Assembly: GCA_010671905.1 (NCBI GenBank)
Contig: JAAHII010000001.1
Location: 6,162,026-6,226,025, forward strand
Source of the DNA: Leptolyngbya sp. SIOISBB
Lineage (GTDB): Bacteria; Cyanobacteriota; Cyanobacteriia; Phormidesmidales; Phormidesmidaceae
DNA: 64,000 nucleotides
Direction of reading: 5' to 3'
Part shown: piece by piece, positions 53,690-62,607 of the stretch
How the letters are laid out: each line of letters starts with the position of its first letter
Numbering within the stretch: position 1 is the first letter of the stretch
Position numbers and translations under genes: made by a program
The notes under the pieces: model-generated
What the model was told of the DNA's origin: nothing
Databases searched by the model: none
Seen by the model: the letters and a program-made list of their open reading frames with translations, nothing else

Positions 53690-55139
53690 CCGTGGCACCC
53701 TAGTTTTGCATCCGCCTCCTAAGGGCAAAGCTTGGATTGACTTTGCCACTTGGGACGATCGCATCGAAAAATTTCGCATCCCGGCTCATCAATATCGGGC
53801 TCTGGTAGAAACCCTGAGAAAAGAACAAGTCGCCTTTACCGATCAGGTATCGCAATTTGATGTCCTCTCTCTTAAGCTCCAAACGGCTTGGCAGCCTTAT
53901 CGACATCAGCAAGAGGGACTCGATGCCTGGATTAAAAGTGGTTGGCGAGGCATCGTTGTACTACCAACTGCTGCGGGCAAGACTTACTTGGCTTATCTGG
54001 CCATGCAGGCAACTCCTCGCAGTACCCTCATCACGGTACCGACGTTGGATCTCATGCATCAGTGGTATGACCAGTTGCTACAGGTCTTTCCAGATGTGGC
54101 AGTAGGGTTGTTGGGGGGCGGTTCGCGCGATCGCACGCCCATTTTGGTGGCCACCTATGACAGCGCCGCCATTCACGCTGAGACGCTGGGTAATCAATAC
54201 GGTTTGCTGATTTGCGACGAGTGTCATCACCTTCCCAGTGACTTTAACCGGGTCATTGCCGAATTTTCCATTGCTCCCTACCGTTTGGGGCTGACGGCAA
54301 CGCCCGATCGCGCCGATGGTCGCCACGATGACTTACAGCACTTGCTGGGTCCTATCGTTTATCACAAACAGCCTCAGGACTTGGCCGGCGATACCTTAGC
54401 ACCCTATGAAGTGGTGCAGCTCAAGGTGGCTTTGAGCCCGATAGAACAAGAGCGATACGAGACCTTGATTCAGCAGCGCAATGATTTTTTGCAAGGGGCA
54501 AATATCTGGCTAGGCAGTCTGGAAGGCTGGCAGCGATTTGTGCAGGCGAGTGCCAAGTCGGCTGCAGGTAGGCGAGCAATGTTAGCGCATCGCGAATCAC
54601 GGGCGATCGCGTTGGGCACTGCTGGTAAACTGCGCGTTTTGGCAGATTTACTCGAACGCCATTATCCCGAACGCTGTTTAATCTTCACGGCAGACAATGC
54701 CACGGTGTACCGCATTTCTGAAGACTTTTGGATTCCTGCTATAACTCACCAGACTGCGGTCAAAGAACGTCAGGCCATTTTGGAAAAGTTTCGCAGTGGT
54801 GAGTACCCTACATTGGTAGTTTCCCAAGTGCTGAATGAAGGCGTTGACGTCCCCGATGCCAGCGTAGCCATTCTGTTGTCAGGGACTGGGTCCACTCGCG
54901 AATATATTCAGCGCCTAGGCCGAATTTTGCGCAAGGGATCGAGTGGGCACAAACGCGCCATCCTATATGAAGTCATCGCCGAAGAAACGACTGAAGAAGG
55001 GATGTCACGGCGGCGACGGACTCAGCGATCGCCCCGTCAAGCTGGACAACTAGAACTGTTGCCCAATCAAACCGCGTATCCATCGACGGCGCAACCTTTG
55101 CCCCAAGCGGCTGAAGCGGAGCAAGATTGGCCAGAGTGA
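53661..55139 (+). CDS. XPB/SSL2-like DEAD/DEAH-box helicase
   Basis: A 492-residue SF2 helicase of the XPB (RAD25) type. Motif I is LPTAAGKTYLA, motif II DECHH, motif III LTATPDRADGR, motif V VVSQVLNEGVDVPDAS, and motif VI YIQRLGRILRKG. The N-terminal 75 residues (WIDFATWDDRIEKFRIPAHQYR) are a small DNA-interaction-like domain, and the C-terminal 65 residues are a disordered tail. It probably unwinds DNA in repair or transcription. It overlaps the TPR gene by 29 bases. Confidence 0.92.
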   Translation: MARTPHLTFDRGTLVLHPPPKGKAWIDFATWDDRIEKFRIPAHQYRALVETLRKEQVAFTDQVSQFDVLSLKLQTAWQPYRHQQEGLDAWIKSGWRGIVVLPTAAGKTYLAYLAMQATPRSTLITVPTLDLMHQWYDQLLQVFPDVAVGLLGGGSRDRTPILVATYDSAAIHAETLGNQYGLLICDECHHLPSDFNRVIAEFSIAPYRLGLTATPDRADGRHDDLQHLLGPIVYHKQPQDLAGDTLAPYEVVQLKVALSPIEQERYETLIQQRNDFLQGANIWLGSLEGWQRFVQASAKSAAGRRAMLAHRESRAIALGTAGKLRVLADLLERHYPERCLIFTADNATVYRISEDFWIPAITHQTAVKERQAILEKFRSGEYPTLVVSQVLNEGVDVPDASVAILLSGTGSTREYIQRLGRILRKGSSGHKRAILYEVIAEETTEEGMSRRRRTQRSPRQAGQLELLPNQTAYPSTAQPLPQAAEAEQDWPE

Positions 55140-55207
55140 ATAACCTCAAGAAAGAGAGGTTATATTCCCTTCTCTCAATACCAGCGACATAAAGAGCATC
55201 AACAATC

Positions 55208-55295
55208 TATCAGCAGGATGCGGAATGCGGAATGCGGAGGCCGGAATGCAGAATTGAAACGCAGGCCAGAAAGCAGTTTCAGCAGGTCAGAGATC
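55208..55295 (-). repeat. MITE-like dispersed repeat, copy 3
   Basis: Reverse-strand copy with the CTCCGCATTCCGCATTCCGC core and TTTCTGGCCTGCGTTTCAAT-like section, with a decayed TATCAGCA end. The TATAGCA terminus is less perfect than in copies 1 and 2. Confidence 0.6.
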
Positions 55296-55501
55296 AGACT
55301 GAATTAAGGATGAGTGATCGTCAGCAGTTAGCTGCCCGACAGTATTCGCTGGCGATGACTCTTGGAAGCAAGGAACAGTGAGCGATCGCCGATGCTTAAA
55401 GGATTACTGGAGTTCCGACTGAATTGCCGTTGCTGAAGCTGTCAAAGTCGCAAAAGCTGGCCTGCTAAGGGATCTGCGGGGAAATAAAGTACCTCTTGGA
55501 G

Positions 55502-55521
55502 GGGCGCAAGGCCTTGCGCCC
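55502..55521. repeat. 20-bp palindrome
   Basis: GGGCGCAAGG followed by CCTTGCGCCC, a perfect palindrome, 48 bases past the end of the SDR gene. It may act as the operon-end hairpin, though no T-tract follows. Confidence 0.65.
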
Positions 55522-55569
55522 TTACAGTCAATGTTCTTGCTGGTAGGGGTGTTATTAAATCGCAAGCCC

Positions 55570-56391
55570 CTAAGTTTCGGTTCCTGCCGTTATTTTTGCT
55601 AAGACGGTCTCGATCAGACTGACAACCGCTTGGCACTTCTGGGCATCTAAAGCGTCCGGATGGGGGGCGGCAAACTGACCGGCATCGTTGTCAAAATACT
55701 GGCCAGAGGCTGTTGCAAACTCGTCTGCCAGAGCTGCGCGACAGAGGATATCTGCACCGATACGAATATCACTGCCCGCAATCCCAAAAGCTTGTTTCAC
55801 CATTTTGCTACCTAGTAGTGAGCCAGGATTCACGGCAATGATCGCCGGACCGTCATCTTTGAGGGCCAGAGCCAAACTGCGAGACCACATGGTTAGGGCC
55901 AATTTACTTTGGGCATAAGCCACGCCGTCAGACAAGCTGACTTGTCCCGTCAATGCTTGCGGATTGACGGGCGACTGGGCCGCAGATGATAAATTGATGA
56001 CTCGTCCCGACTGATCCAGCAGCGGCAGCAGCCGTTTTGTCAGCAAATAAGGAGCGATCGCATTCACCGCAAAGCGGACATCAAGTCCGTCCTGAGTAAC
56101 CGGTTTAGGTGTGTTATATACACCCGCGTTGTTGATGAGAACGTCAAGTTTGGGATGTTTTTCAGCCACTGCCGCTGCTAGTGTTTCCACACTGGCCATC
56201 AATGATAGGTCGGCGACATCACTGTCAACTTTCCCTCCACCGGATAATGTGGAAAGCGTTTTTGCGGCATCTTCTAATTTCACTGGGTTGCGCCCATGCA
56301 AGATCACATGGTGCCCCATCGAGACCAGCATCTTCGCTGTTTCCAGTCCGATACCGTCGGTAGAGCCGGTAATTAAAATCGTTTTTGCCAT
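55570..56391 (-). CDS. Short-chain dehydrogenase/reductase (SDR)
   Basis: A 273-residue NAD(P)-dependent oxidoreductase. The Rossmann glycine motif is TGSTDGIG (residues 8-15), followed by VLINNAGVY and the catalytic Ser...YAQSK (Tyr-x-x-x-Lys). An Arg after the second strand (HGRNPVKL) favours NADP(H). Substrate unknown. It is the last gene of a four-gene operon, 13 bases after the luciferase-like gene. Confidence 0.92.
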   Translation of the reverse strand: MAKTILITGSTDGIGLETAKMLVSMGHHVILHGRNPVKLEDAAKTLSTLSGGGKVDSDVADLSLMASVETLAAAVAEKHPKLDVLINNAGVYNTPKPVTQDGLDVRFAVNAIAPYLLTKRLLPLLDQSGRVINLSSAAQSPVNPQALTGQVSLSDGVAYAQSKLALTMWSRSLALALKDDGPAIIAVNPGSLLGSKMVKQAFGIAGSDIRIGADILCRAALADEFATASGQYFDNDAGQFAAPHPDALDAQKCQAVVSLIETVLAKITAGTET

Positions 56392-56404
56392 GACAGGCTC
56401 CTTC

Positions 56405-57373
56405 TTAGACTGAAAATTCTGGCAATATCTCGTCGGCCAACCGTTTCAGAGTGATTTCGATATCCGCCTGGTTGAATCGCAAATTCAACGCCACATGGTT
56501 GATGCCGATTTGTTCCAGCGATTTCAGGTACTCTCGCAGATGGTTTACCCCCAGGCGGAGTCCCAGGTGGAGCGGTTGGGGTTGGGTGTCGGGATTTTTG
56601 GTTAGATCGATATAAAGCGGCTGCATCACGGGCTTGTCAGCTCCGCCAACAGCTTCAACCCGCGATCGCCAATCATGAATGATACGCGCTTGCACCGCAG
56701 TATTCCGGGGATAGGTCATCCAGCCGTCGCCGTTCCGGGCGATCCACTCGGGATCTTGCTGGCTAGCACCGGTAATCAGCAGCGGCAGTTTGCCAGAGGT
56801 CGGTTTGGGCAGCATGTCCAGCCCACCCTTCGGGCTACCAAACGCATTGGCAAACACGGGTGAGGTTTCACCCATTTGTCTGATATATTCAAAGCTTTCT
56901 CGAAACGCCGCGCCGCGATCGCCAAAGGGTAAATTGAGCGCCGGATATTCCTCGGGGCGATCGCCCGAAGCCACCCCTAGCAGCAATCGCCCCCCTGAGA
57001 GCACATCAACAGTAGCTGCAGCTTTGGCCACATGGGCGGGGTGGCGCAGCGGCAAAATAATGCTGGATACCCCCAGGGCAATTCGCCGAGTTTGCCCTGC
57101 CAGCAATCCCAAATAAACGAAGGGATCGTAGGTCTGTCCGGCATCCCCAAAGGTTGGCACGTTGAACGGCACGTCTCGCAACCAAACGGCTGAAAACCCT
57201 AATTCTTCAGCCAGTTGAACTCGTTCAATGTGGCTTTTCATTGTGGGTACCGGCCCCCTGGGATAGGTCTCGATCGGGACCACCAGACCGAGGCTTAATC
57301 GATTTGGACGGAACACCGTGTTATAGGCCCGGTTGATGGACTGAAACTGTGTACCTTCTAAAGTCTTGAGCAT
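56405..57373 (-). CDS. Luciferase-like flavin-dependent oxidoreductase
   Basis: A 322-residue LLM-class TIM-barrel enzyme using FMN from a partner reductase. Family stretches are LGLVVPIETYPRGPVP, AEELGFSAVWLRDVPF, RHPAHVAKAAATVDVLSGGRLLLGVASGD and LLITGASQQ. It resembles the BA3436-type branch of this superfamily. ATG 57373 is chosen because GGAG lies 6 bases upstream; another ATG 12 bases earlier contains that site. Confidence 0.9.
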   Translation of the reverse strand: MLKTLEGTQFQSINRAYNTVFRPNRLSLGLVVPIETYPRGPVPTMKSHIERVQLAEELGFSAVWLRDVPFNVPTFGDAGQTYDPFVYLGLLAGQTRRIALGVSSIILPLRHPAHVAKAAATVDVLSGGRLLLGVASGDRPEEYPALNLPFGDRGAAFRESFEYIRQMGETSPVFANAFGSPKGGLDMLPKPTSGKLPLLITGASQQDPEWIARNGDGWMTYPRNTAVQARIIHDWRSRVEAVGGADKPVMQPLYIDLTKNPDTQPQPLHLGLRLGVNHLREYLKSLEQIGINHVALNLRFNQADIEITLKRLADEILPEFSV

Positions 57374-57443
57374 ACTGAACTCCATTTTCTAGCGAGCCCA
57401 GGGCGCAAACTGCGCCCCAGGTAGTCCCTTCATCGATTGTCGA

Positions 57444-58290
57444 TTAGTTAACTTCCTGAACACTAACGACCATGTCGGGCCAACTCCGTTGATTGTCCAT
57501 ATCGAACTGGGCACCGTTATCATCAGCCCATTGGAAACGTTTCAACGCCGGGGTTTGACTGGTGGACTGATAAAGCCAATACGCCTCTTCCTTTAGGGCT
57601 TCATCGATGGGTTTATCAATCGACGCATAGACCGTCTGCTTGCACGCATTGATCGACTCAGCGGGCCAGAGCGCGATGCGGTTGGCCAACGCTTCGACAA
57701 ACGGACCAATTTCTTCTGGATCGAGGGCCTTGTTGATGGTGCCATAGGCTTCCGCTTGATCCGCATCAAAGTCTTGAGCACCGAGAACAATTTCTAACGC
57801 CCGGCCTAGACCGACCTGACGAGCCATTCGGGAGGCGCCGCCACCACAGGGCAGAATGCCCATCCCAACTTCCATCTGCATAAATTTAGCCTTACCACGA
57901 GCGGCGAAACGCATATCGCAGGCCAGCGCAAATTCGTGACCACCGCCGCGAGCAAAGCCTTCGATTTTAGCGATAGTAGCCTGGGGTAGTTTACTGATGC
58001 GTTCCAACACCACCTGCAAATCGAGCAGTTTCACCTCTTCACGAGAGACTGCAGTTGCCGACATATCCTTGAGAAAATTCGTGTCGGCATGAGCCACGAA
58101 AATCTCAGGATTGGCGGATTGGAATACGACTACCTTAATATTGCGATCCGCTTCCAGCTTTTGGGCCAGCATATTCAGGTCGGCAAGCATCGGCAAGCCC
58201 CTGAATATTGACGGGTGGGTAGTCGAAGGTGATCCACGCAACTGCGTTTTCGACGTTGACGTTGAACGTGGTGAAACCGTCATAGTTCAT
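57444..58290 (-). pseudogene. Enoyl-CoA hydratase/isomerase-like protein, frameshifted
   Basis: The true start is ATG 58290, with AAGGAG 8 bases upstream. The first 33 codons read MNYDGFTTFNV...VAWITFDYPPVNIQG. Then one extra base in the C4 run 58198-58201 shifts the frame, and the rest reads GLPMLADLNMLAQKLEADRNIKVVV. Removing it gives exactly 282 codons. The crotonase landmarks follow: IAKIEGFARGGGHEFALACDMRFA (oxyanion hole) and GILPCGGGASRMARQVG. It lacks the usual Glu pair arrangement of true hydratases, so another crotonase reaction is possible. If the base is an overcall, the gene is intact. Confidence 0.85.
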
Positions 58291-58349
58291 TGGATATCTC
58301 CTTCATTTTCATTGATTTGATTCCTAAAACGCAGCGTTTGGGTGTAGTC

Positions 58350-59360
58350 TTACTCACTGAAACCATCCAAAACGGTCTTGCCGATCGCCTTGCCGCTCTC
58401 CTGTAGTTCATGAGCCGCCCGCAAATTGGCGACATTGAGAACACCGCCATGGTGGTTGACCGTGGACTGCAACGTGCGATCGTCCAACAGCGCTGAGACC
58501 CGGTTGAGCAACTGATGCTGCACCGCCATGTCATCGGTTTGGAACATCGACCGGGTAAACATAAATTCCCAGCTCAAAGACAGCGCTTTACGCTTCAGAG
58601 AAGCCACATCAAGCGAGTCAGGATCGTCGATCAGGGCAATCTGGCCACGCGGTTTGATGAGTTCTCTAATGGCGGCGAAATGCTGTTGAGTGTGCGTGAG
58701 TGCGGCCACGTATCGTGGCGCAATGCCCAGAGCCTTCATCTCTTCATTTAAGGGATTGCGGTGATTGATCACGTGGTCAGCTCCCATCTTTTTGACCCAA
58801 GCGCTTGTATCCTCCCGCGAGGCGGTGGCAATCACGGTGAGCCCCGTTAGCTGCTTCGCAAGTTGAATCAGAATCGAACCGACACCGCCTGCCCCCCCGA
58901 TTACCAACAGTGATTCACCGGCACCTTCACCTTCTTTAAGGCCCAGACTATCGAACAGGATCTCCCAGGCCGTAATACTGGTCAGAGGCATACCAGCCGC
59001 TTCGGCAAACCCCAGCGACGCGGGCTTACGGCCCACAATGCGCTCATCCACCACGTGCAACTGAGCATTCGTTCCTGGACGGGTAATGTCACCCGCATAA
59101 AACACTTCGTCGCCGGACTGGAACTGTGTCACGGCTGAGCCCACTGCTTTCACGACTCCAGCCGCATCGAAACCAAGAATGCGAGGCCCATTATCTGGTT
59201 GTGCCCCTGAGCGAACTTTGACATCGACCGGGTTGACCGAAATTCCCCGAACTTCCACCAATAAGTCATTAGGCCCAGGCTGCGGGGGGGCCGTTGCAAA
59301 CTCAACGAGGGCGTTTGCGGCCGAGAGGGGGCCTGCATCCGTATAACCAATTGCTTTCAT
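58350..59360 (-). CDS. Zinc-type alcohol dehydrogenase / quinone reductase family protein
   Basis: A 336-residue MDR-superfamily NAD(P)H oxidoreductase. The N-terminal GroES-like domain has [10 protein letters not shown] and [14 protein letters not shown]. The nucleotide-binding part is [22 protein letters not shown]. Zinc-ligand cysteines of classic alcohol dehydrogenases are absent, so a quinone-reductase-like role is more likely. ATG 59360 is set by GGAAG 8 bases upstream; the open frame continues far upstream without a match. It is the first gene of the operon. Confidence 0.9.
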   Translation of the reverse strand: MKAIGYTDAGPLSAANALVEFATAPPQPGPNDLLVEVRGISVNPVDVKVRSGAQPDNGPRILGFDAAGVVKAVGSAVTQFQSGDEVFYAGDITRPGTNAQLHVVDERIVGRKPASLGFAEAAGMPLTSITAWEILFDSLGLKEGEGAGESLLVIGGAGGVGSILIQLAKQLTGLTVIATASREDTSAWVKKMGADHVINHRNPLNEEMKALGIAPRYVAALTHTQQHFAAIRELIKPRGQIALIDDPDSLDVASLKRKALSLSWEFMFTRSMFQTDDMAVQHQLLNRVSALLDDRTLQSTVNHHGGVLNVANLRAAHELQESGKAIGKTVLDGFSE

Positions 59361-59428
59361 GCTGATGCTTCCTTGCGATCTGTGAAGTTCGTTGCCAACA
59401 TCATAATCATTCGCATAAGAAAGATAAT

Positions 59429-59439
59429 CAGGCTGATCG
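59429..59439. promoter_or_regulatory. Candidate LysR operator
   Basis: ATCAG-G-CTGAT is a short palindrome in the 107-base divergent intergenic region, flanked by GATAAT repeats. LysR proteins usually bind such inverted sites near their own gene. Confidence 0.35.
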
Positions 59440-59467
59440 CTAAATGATAATTCGGCTTTTTTTGATA

Positions 59468-60352
59468 ATGGATACTTTGTCACTCCGCTTGTTTTTGCGA
59501 ATTGCCGACCTGGGCAGTGTCTCGGCAGCGGCGTATGACCTGTCACTTTCACCGGCTAGTGCCAGTGCTCGTCTGGTCAAACTTGAAGCAACGGTGGGAT
59601 TTCGGATGTTCAACAGAACCACCCGTGCGGTGTCATTGACCACGGATGGTGAAGCGTTTCTGCCCTATGCTCAGCAGACCCTAGAGATTTTGGAAACTGG
59701 GCTCAGCGCAGTCAAAGGACAACGAGCAGAGGCGCAAGGTTTGCTGAGAATGACCATGCCTGGTTCCTTTGGACGGATGTATATCATTCCAATCCTGGCC
59801 GAATTTCAGGCTCGCCATCCGGCCGTCAGCCTTGATTTACGGCTATCGGATGAAGTACTGGATGTGGTCGAAGGGGCTTACGACCTGATTATCCGCAATG
59901 CCAGTTTGGTCGATAGCCGCTTGATTGTGCGGCAGTTGGCCCCTGATCGGCGTCTGTTGGTGGCCTCTCCCGCCTATTTGGAAAGGTATGGGATGCCTTC
60001 AACACCTACTGATTTGACCGAGCATCAGTGCGTCATCCTAGCCGAAAATAATCGATGGAAGTTTGCCAACGGTCAGACCATTAGTGTTCCGAGATCGATC
60101 TCTGTTAACGATGGTGAAGCCATGCGAACACTGATCGAGCAGGGGATGGGCATCGGCATCAAGTCATTGTGGAATGCTAGCGCCAGCCTGAAATCTGGGC
60201 GGCTCGTTGAGGTGCTGTCAGACTTTCCGCTGGTTACAGAAGTCTCGATCTGGCTGCTTTATCCTAGTCGCCGCATCGTGGCCCCAAAAGTTCAAGCTAT
60301 GATTGATTTTCTCATTGAGCAGTTTCAACCGGTTCCCCCCTGGGAGTGCTAG
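59468..60352 (+). CDS. LysR-family transcriptional regulator
   Basis: A 294-residue regulator: winged helix-turn-helix at the N-terminus ([36 protein letters not shown]), then a type 2 periplasmic-binding-like effector domain ([21 protein letters not shown]). It is divergent from the four-gene redox operon and probably controls it, with the inducer likely a substrate of those enzymes (inference). Start ATG 59468 fits the family; an earlier in-frame ATG at 59444 adds only a hydrophobic MIIRLFLI. Its stop lies inside the shared repeat fragment at 60344. Confidence 0.92.
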   Translation: MDTLSLRLFLRIADLGSVSAAAYDLSLSPASASARLVKLEATVGFRMFNRTTRAVSLTTDGEAFLPYAQQTLEILETGLSAVKGQRAEAQGLLRMTMPGSFGRMYIIPILAEFQARHPAVSLDLRLSDEVLDVVEGAYDLIIRNASLVDSRLIVRQLAPDRRLLVASPAYLERYGMPSTPTDLTEHQCVILAENNRWKFANGQTISVPRSISVNDGEAMRTLIEQGMGIGIKSLWNASASLKSGRLVEVLSDFPLVTEVSIWLLYPSRRIVAPKVQAMIDFLIEQFQPVPPWEC

Positions 60353-60438
60353 ATACTGTCATCAGATCGCGGTCAAATCCTTTCAGCAAAGGAACGACAG
60401 CCCCTAGCCTATGGCGTGAATGCGGGCGCGGAAATGCT
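60344..60438 (+). repeat. Dispersed fragment shared with 39492-39580
   Basis: CCTTTCAGcAAAGGAACG and GGCGTGAATGCGGGCGCGG as in the other copy. It overlaps the last bases of the LysR gene and runs into the IS630-family relic, suggesting a transposon end inserted at the 3' end of the regulator gene. Confidence 0.65.
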
Positions 60439-61122
60439 GATCCATCCCACATACAAGGGTCTGGGAGCCATGGCGGAGGGACTCAAATTTCACCCGCGCA
60501 CTGCGTCCCGGCTTCATCGCAATGTTGGGCATCGTCCGCTCCCAAGCCTGAATCCCAGGCATCTCATCGAGGCTAAAGGTGAATTCCCGCCGCTCGGCGA
60601 GTTCGGCAACTGGTTGATAGATCTGGCAAATGTCTTCGACTTGGGTTCTGAATTCGGGGTCGGGGGGGATGCCACCAGTAACGACTCGGGTGCGGTTTGA
60701 GTTCAGCTTCGGCTAACAGACACCCCACATGACGCGGGCTAATCCTGTCAACAATCGGTGGCTGGATGAACTCATCGACCAGTTTGGCGGGTGTCCAGGG
60801 ACTCATCGGACGGCCATACTGTTCCGGCAGCACACTGGCTCAAGCCTACAGTGCGGTGATTGGCTCTAGCGTCAAGGGGGGCGGGGTGCCACTGCGATAG
60901 GCATCCTGTCACCGAGAATTCCCGACCACTCAGGTCTCGCCAACGGGGCCGCCAACGCCGACTCATGGTTTTGTCGATGCCTAAAGCTCGCGCGATCGCA
61001 CCATGACTCTCACCGTCTGCGGCGTGCAGGATGATTCGGGCGCGCCAGGCGGTTTGCTGAGGTGTGCTGGGACGCTTCGCAAGCGGCTCTAACTCATAAC
61101 GTTCTGACTCGCTTAGGAACAA
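60395..61122 (-). pseudogene. IS630-family transposase relic
   Basis: Reverse-strand pieces in more than one frame: MFLSESERYELEPLAKRPS and SHGAIARALGIDKTMSRRW (N-terminal helix-turn-helix) from 61122; then GRPMSPWTPAKLVDEF and ISPRHVGCLLAEAELKPH; then FSLDEMPGIQAWER and FESLRHGSQTLVCGMD (start of the DDE domain). Frameshifts and two nonsense codons near 60850 separate them, and the remaining DDE motifs are missing. It is a dead, 3'-truncated copy; the lesions are multiple, unlike the single-base breaks elsewhere. Confidence 0.85.
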
Positions 61123-61172
61123 GGATTGTATAAATTCCGCAATTTGGCCTGAGGCACAGCGGGATCACATTT

Positions 61173-61256
61173 CCCCTCTTGGGAGGGGCAGCGGGGTGGG
61201 TTGACCATGAGTGCTGGGGATTAAACCCACCCCGCCTACGGCACCCCTCCCGAGAG
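61173..61256. repeat. Palindromic repeat element, left part (split by an IS)
   Basis: CCCCTCTTGGGAGGGG (61173-61188), then the 11-bp inverted repeat CGGGGTGGGTT/AACCCACCCCG (61192-61202 with 61224-61234), then CCCCTCCCGAGAG, whose closing GGGG lies after the IS at 62440. Restored, it is a near-symmetric element of about 90 bp of a kind often scattered in cyanobacterial genomes. Confidence 0.75.
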
Positions 61257-62428
61257 TAGGGTTGATTCTCTATAGGAAGGAAAGTAATTTTGGCATATCG
61301 TGCTGAAAGTGACGGATAGCGCGGGTCAGAGAGTCATGCCCGGCTTGGCGAAATGCCGACAACGCCCACGTTCGCAATAACGCCATCAAGGTAGCGGGGC
61401 GAGTTGCGTGAATCAACGAGGCATCTTCCTGCTGCACCACGTCTTTGACCCGATGCAAGCGATTCTCAATGGCTCCGCGATGCTCGCGAATCAAGTGGGC
61501 CGCTTCAGGGGCGGGAATCACGCGGGTCAAGAGGTACCCACTGTGGTGCTGAAAGCTGCTGCCCTCGCGCCAGCCGCAACGCTCTACGGCGACGAAGGCA
61601 GCGACCTCAGGCCATGTCTGAACCAGTTCGGGAGGGGCAGTAAAGACTTCTACCCGTCGTTCCACACAATGTCCATGGGAGATGTCCAGCACGGCATAGT
61701 CACGGCTTAACGGTTCCTGAGTGTGGGCACAGTGCTGCGCTTTTTGGAGCAACGTTTTCTGATTCGCTTTTAAGCCGATGCAAGCGTCATTGCCACTTGC
61801 CACAATCGCCGTGAGTGTTTTTTTGACAGTGCAAGGCATCTAGGGTGAACCAAGCCCCGCGCACGTCTAGATGTTTGAGTAAGCGGCGCACCGCCGCAAT
61901 TTCGTTGTCGCTCTGAGTTGCAAAACTCTCCTGAGCGGCGACCCAACCGTAGTCATGGACGCAGGCACTCACCACCGTGACATAGTCTTGATGGTGGCCA
62001 TGACAATCCTGAACCGTTGAGCCCAAAGCCTTACCATCGAAGGCAATTGCCCGCACCCTTTGCAGGGCGTCATCCCGGTTGGCCCACCGTTCGAAGCATT
62101 GGGTGACGGCGGTGCCATCGACGGCATGGCTCATCCGGCGAACGGTCGAGTACTTGGGAGCGGCTTTGGCCTGAAAGCCCAAGTCCGCCATGACTTGGCG
62201 ATAGTGACGACTCATAAAGTCACTCATGCCCCGTAGCGAGGTGTAGCCACTCATGGCACTCAGCAAACTCAGTAGTAACAACGCCCACAACGGATAGTCA
62301 ACCGGTTGATTACCGCGTCGCCAATCGCGGATAGCTTTCAGATCCTCAAGTAAAACATCAAGACTCATGGTAGTTGCTCCGTTGACTACCCCGATCTTGC
62401 TTTTTATTCCTTTAGAGAATCAGCCCTA
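61257..62428 (-). mobile_element. ISAs1-family insertion sequence (1172 bp)
   Basis: Ends are TAGGGTTGATTCTCTATAGG at 61257 and, reversed from 62428, TAGGGCTGATTCTCTAAAGG. An 11-bp direct repeat CCTCCCGAGAG flanks it (61246-61256 and 62429-62439). It belongs to the same family as the copy in yugP but is clearly a different element, with a different transposase and different ends. Confidence 0.92.
61270..62368 (-). pseudogene. ISAs1-family transposase, frameshifted
   Basis: From 62368 the first frame has GYTSLRGMSDFMSRHYRQV, IAFDGKALGSTVQD (catalytic Asp) and AWFTLDALHCQK. The rest, in the next frame, has IGLKANQKTLLQK, HGHCVERRVEVF and EHRGAIENRLHRVKDVVQQEDAS. Dropping one A of the A7 (coding strand) at 61818-61824 joins them into 365 residues, normal length. 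The frames overlap by about 50 bases. Confidence 0.88.
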
Positions 62429-62607
62429 CCTCCCGAGAGGGGAGAAACTGGCACATTATTAAATTCCCGATCCTTAGCAAAATAGATGGCGCTGATAAAC
62501 GGGGCATCACAGGGAGGCTCTAAAGGGGTGGCTAAAAGGGTACTCTCACTTCTGCCATGCAGTACTAGAATCACCTGCAATGTGGATTGCTCGTCTAGAA
62601 GCCACGC

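Larger units (their letters stand above)
55140..55569. other. Gene-free stretch with repeat copy 3 and a palindrome
   Basis: Holds the reverse-strand copy of the MITE-like repeat (55208-55295) and the 20-bp palindrome at 55502-55521. No gene is seen. Confidence 0.6.

Noticed and set aside
57444-58283. Alternative N-terminus starting MTVSPRSTS for the enoyl-CoA hydratase
   Set aside because: The ribosome-binding site and family-like N-terminus belong to the other frame from 58290; this start is an artefact of the frame break.
61818-61824. Programmed frameshifting at the A7 run of the IS transposase
   Set aside because: A -1 slip at A-AAA-AAC would not enter the needed frame (it is +1), and ISAs1 elements are not known to need recoding; also similar breaks occur in non-IS genes.
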